Below are positions 5,362 through 6,226 of a stretch of DNA of 6,226 nt, piece after piece. The translations under genes and the position numbers were made by a program. Within the stretch, counting starts at the first letter, position 1. Each line of letters begins with the position of its first letter. The notes beneath the pieces are model-generated. The model ran no database searches, had not been told where the DNA came from, and was given only the letters and a program-made list of their open reading frames with translations. This DNA comes from Sphingomonadales bacterium UBA1936 (GTDB lineage Bacteria; Pseudomonadota; Alphaproteobacteria; Sphingomonadales; Sphingomonadaceae). The stretch is taken from contig DDFE01000056.1 of assembly GCA_002336985.1 (NCBI GenBank), positions 1,916 through 8,141 on the forward strand. The letters run 5' to 3'.

Positions 5362-6226
5362 ATGCTGACCCATATTAGCGTCCGTGGCGCGCGCGAACAT
5401 AACCTCAAGGACGTGTCGGTCGACCTGCCGCGCGACAAGCTGATCGTGATCACCGGTCTGTCGGGCTCGGGCAAGTCCTCGCTCGCCTTCGACACCATCT
5501 ATGCCGAGGGGCAGCGGCGCTATGTCGAGAGCTTGTCCGCCTATGCACGCCAGTTCCTGGAACTGATGCAGAAGCCCGACGTCGACCATATCGAGGGGCT
5601 GAGCCCCGCGATCTCGATCGAGCAGAAGACCACAAGCCGCAACCCGCGCTCGACCGTCGCGACGGTAACCGAAATCTACGATTACATGCGCCTGCTGTGG
5701 GCGCGTGTCGGCATTCCCTATTCGCCGACGACCGGCCTGCCGATCACCGCGCAACAGGTCAGCCAGATGGTCGACCGCGTCATGGCGATGGCGGAGGGGA
5801 CGCGCGCGTACCTGCTTGCCCCTGTTGTGCGGGAAAAGAAGGGTGAATATCGCAAGGAACTGGGCGAGTGGCAGGCGGCCGGATACACGCGCATCCGCAT
5901 CGACGGGCAGTTCTACGATATCGAAGACGCACCGGCGCTCGACAAGAAACTGCGTCATGACATCGAGGTCGTCGTCGACCGCATCGTGGTGCGGGAAGGG
6001 ATTGAATCGCGCCTCGCGGACTCGTTCGAACAGGCGCTGAAGCTCGCGGATGGCCTCGCCTATGTCGACCCGGCCGACGCGCCCGCGGTCGACGAGAAAA
6101 AGCGCAAGGCCGGCGAATACGCGCCGGAGGGTCGCATCACCTTCAGCCAGAAATTCGCCTGTCCCGTCAGCGGCTTCACCATCGCGGAGATCGAGCCGCG
6201 ACTGTTCAGCTTCAACGCCCCACAGG
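5362..6226 (+). CDS. uvrA: Excinuclease ABC subunit UvrA, N-terminal part
   Basis: The damage-recognition ATPase of nucleotide excision repair, which loads UvrB at lesions. The first 288 residues of a protein of about 950 are present, and the frame is open at the window end. Visible: Walker A of ATPase I from G32 to S40 (GLSGSGKSS), the UvrA block YAEGQRRYVESLSAYARQF (47-65), GLSPAISIEQK (79-89), then the insertion carrying the UvrB-binding region with LLAPVVREKKGEYRKEL near 151-167 and EVVVDRIVVR near 196-205. ATG 5362 gives the canonical N-terminus with REHNL at 11-15. Two cysteine positions differ from E. coli: the RCP segment is YSPTTG (120-125), and the first zinc-module pair is CPVS (267-270), with Ser in place of the second Cys. 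A LexA box lies just upstream, and no good Shine-Dalgarno sequence is present. Confidence 0.97.
   Translation, partial: MLTHISVRGAREHNLKDVSVDLPRDKLIVITGLSGSGKSSLAFDTIYAEGQRRYVESLSAYARQFLELMQKPDVDHIEGLSPAISIEQKTTSRNPRSTVATVTEIYDYMRLLWARVGIPYSPTTGLPITAQQVSQMVDRVMAMAEGTRAYLLAPVVREKKGEYRKELGEWQAAGYTRIRIDGQFYDIEDAPALDKKLRHDIEVVVDRIVVREGIESRLADSFEQALKLADGLAYVDPADAPAVDEKKRKAGEYAPEGRITFSQKFACPVSGFTIAEIEPRLFSFNAPQ

Overview
The window is GC-rich, tightly packed bacterial DNA. Three signs point to an alphaproteobacterium, most likely a sphingomonad: a perfect GAAC-N7-GAAC LexA box in front of uvrA, UvrA protein features that I recall from that class, and the overall codon and base usage. The order-level assignment is inference; no rRNA or other marker gene is present.

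Layout. At the left edge, on the minus strand, is the N-terminal part of a classical short-chain dehydrogenase/reductase (SDR) (614 down to 1, continuing off the window). Divergent from it across a 38-bp gap is a two-gene ABC import operon. A 258-residue ATPase of the OpuCA/ProV type without CBS domains (653-1429) is followed by a 504-residue permease fused to its own OpuCC-type substrate-binding domain (1569-3083). The 139 bp between them hold two inverted copies of a short palindromic repeat (REP-like). The right copy contains the likely ribosome binding site of the permease gene inside its hairpin. The transporter gene ends 1 bp from the stop codon of a convergent minus-strand cluster.

The minus-strand cluster, read 5' to 3', has three exported products: a 203-residue lipoprotein of unknown function (5221-4610), a secreted alpha/beta hydrolase of the secretory lipase (LIP) family with a complete Ser-Asp-His triad (4549-3410), and a 102-residue secreted two-cysteine protein (3393-3085). 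The last two are 16 bp apart and probably co-transcribed. A candidate promoter for the lipase lies in the last codons of the lipoprotein gene.

At the right edge uvrA (excinuclease subunit A, 5362 to the window end) reads rightwards, divergent from the lipoprotein gene across 140 bp. A LexA operator sits 10 bp before its start codon, so this gene is expected to be DNA-damage inducible.

As a whole the region looks like ordinary chromosome: nucleotide excision repair, compatible-solute or ergothioneine-type uptake, and envelope or secreted proteins. I see no phage, insertion sequence, CRISPR, toxin-antitoxin or defence locus. The points most worth checking are the REP pair that encloses a ribosome binding site, the unresolved substrate of the fused transporter, the altered zinc-module cysteine of UvrA, and the LexA box position, which may imply a leaderless uvrA mRNA.
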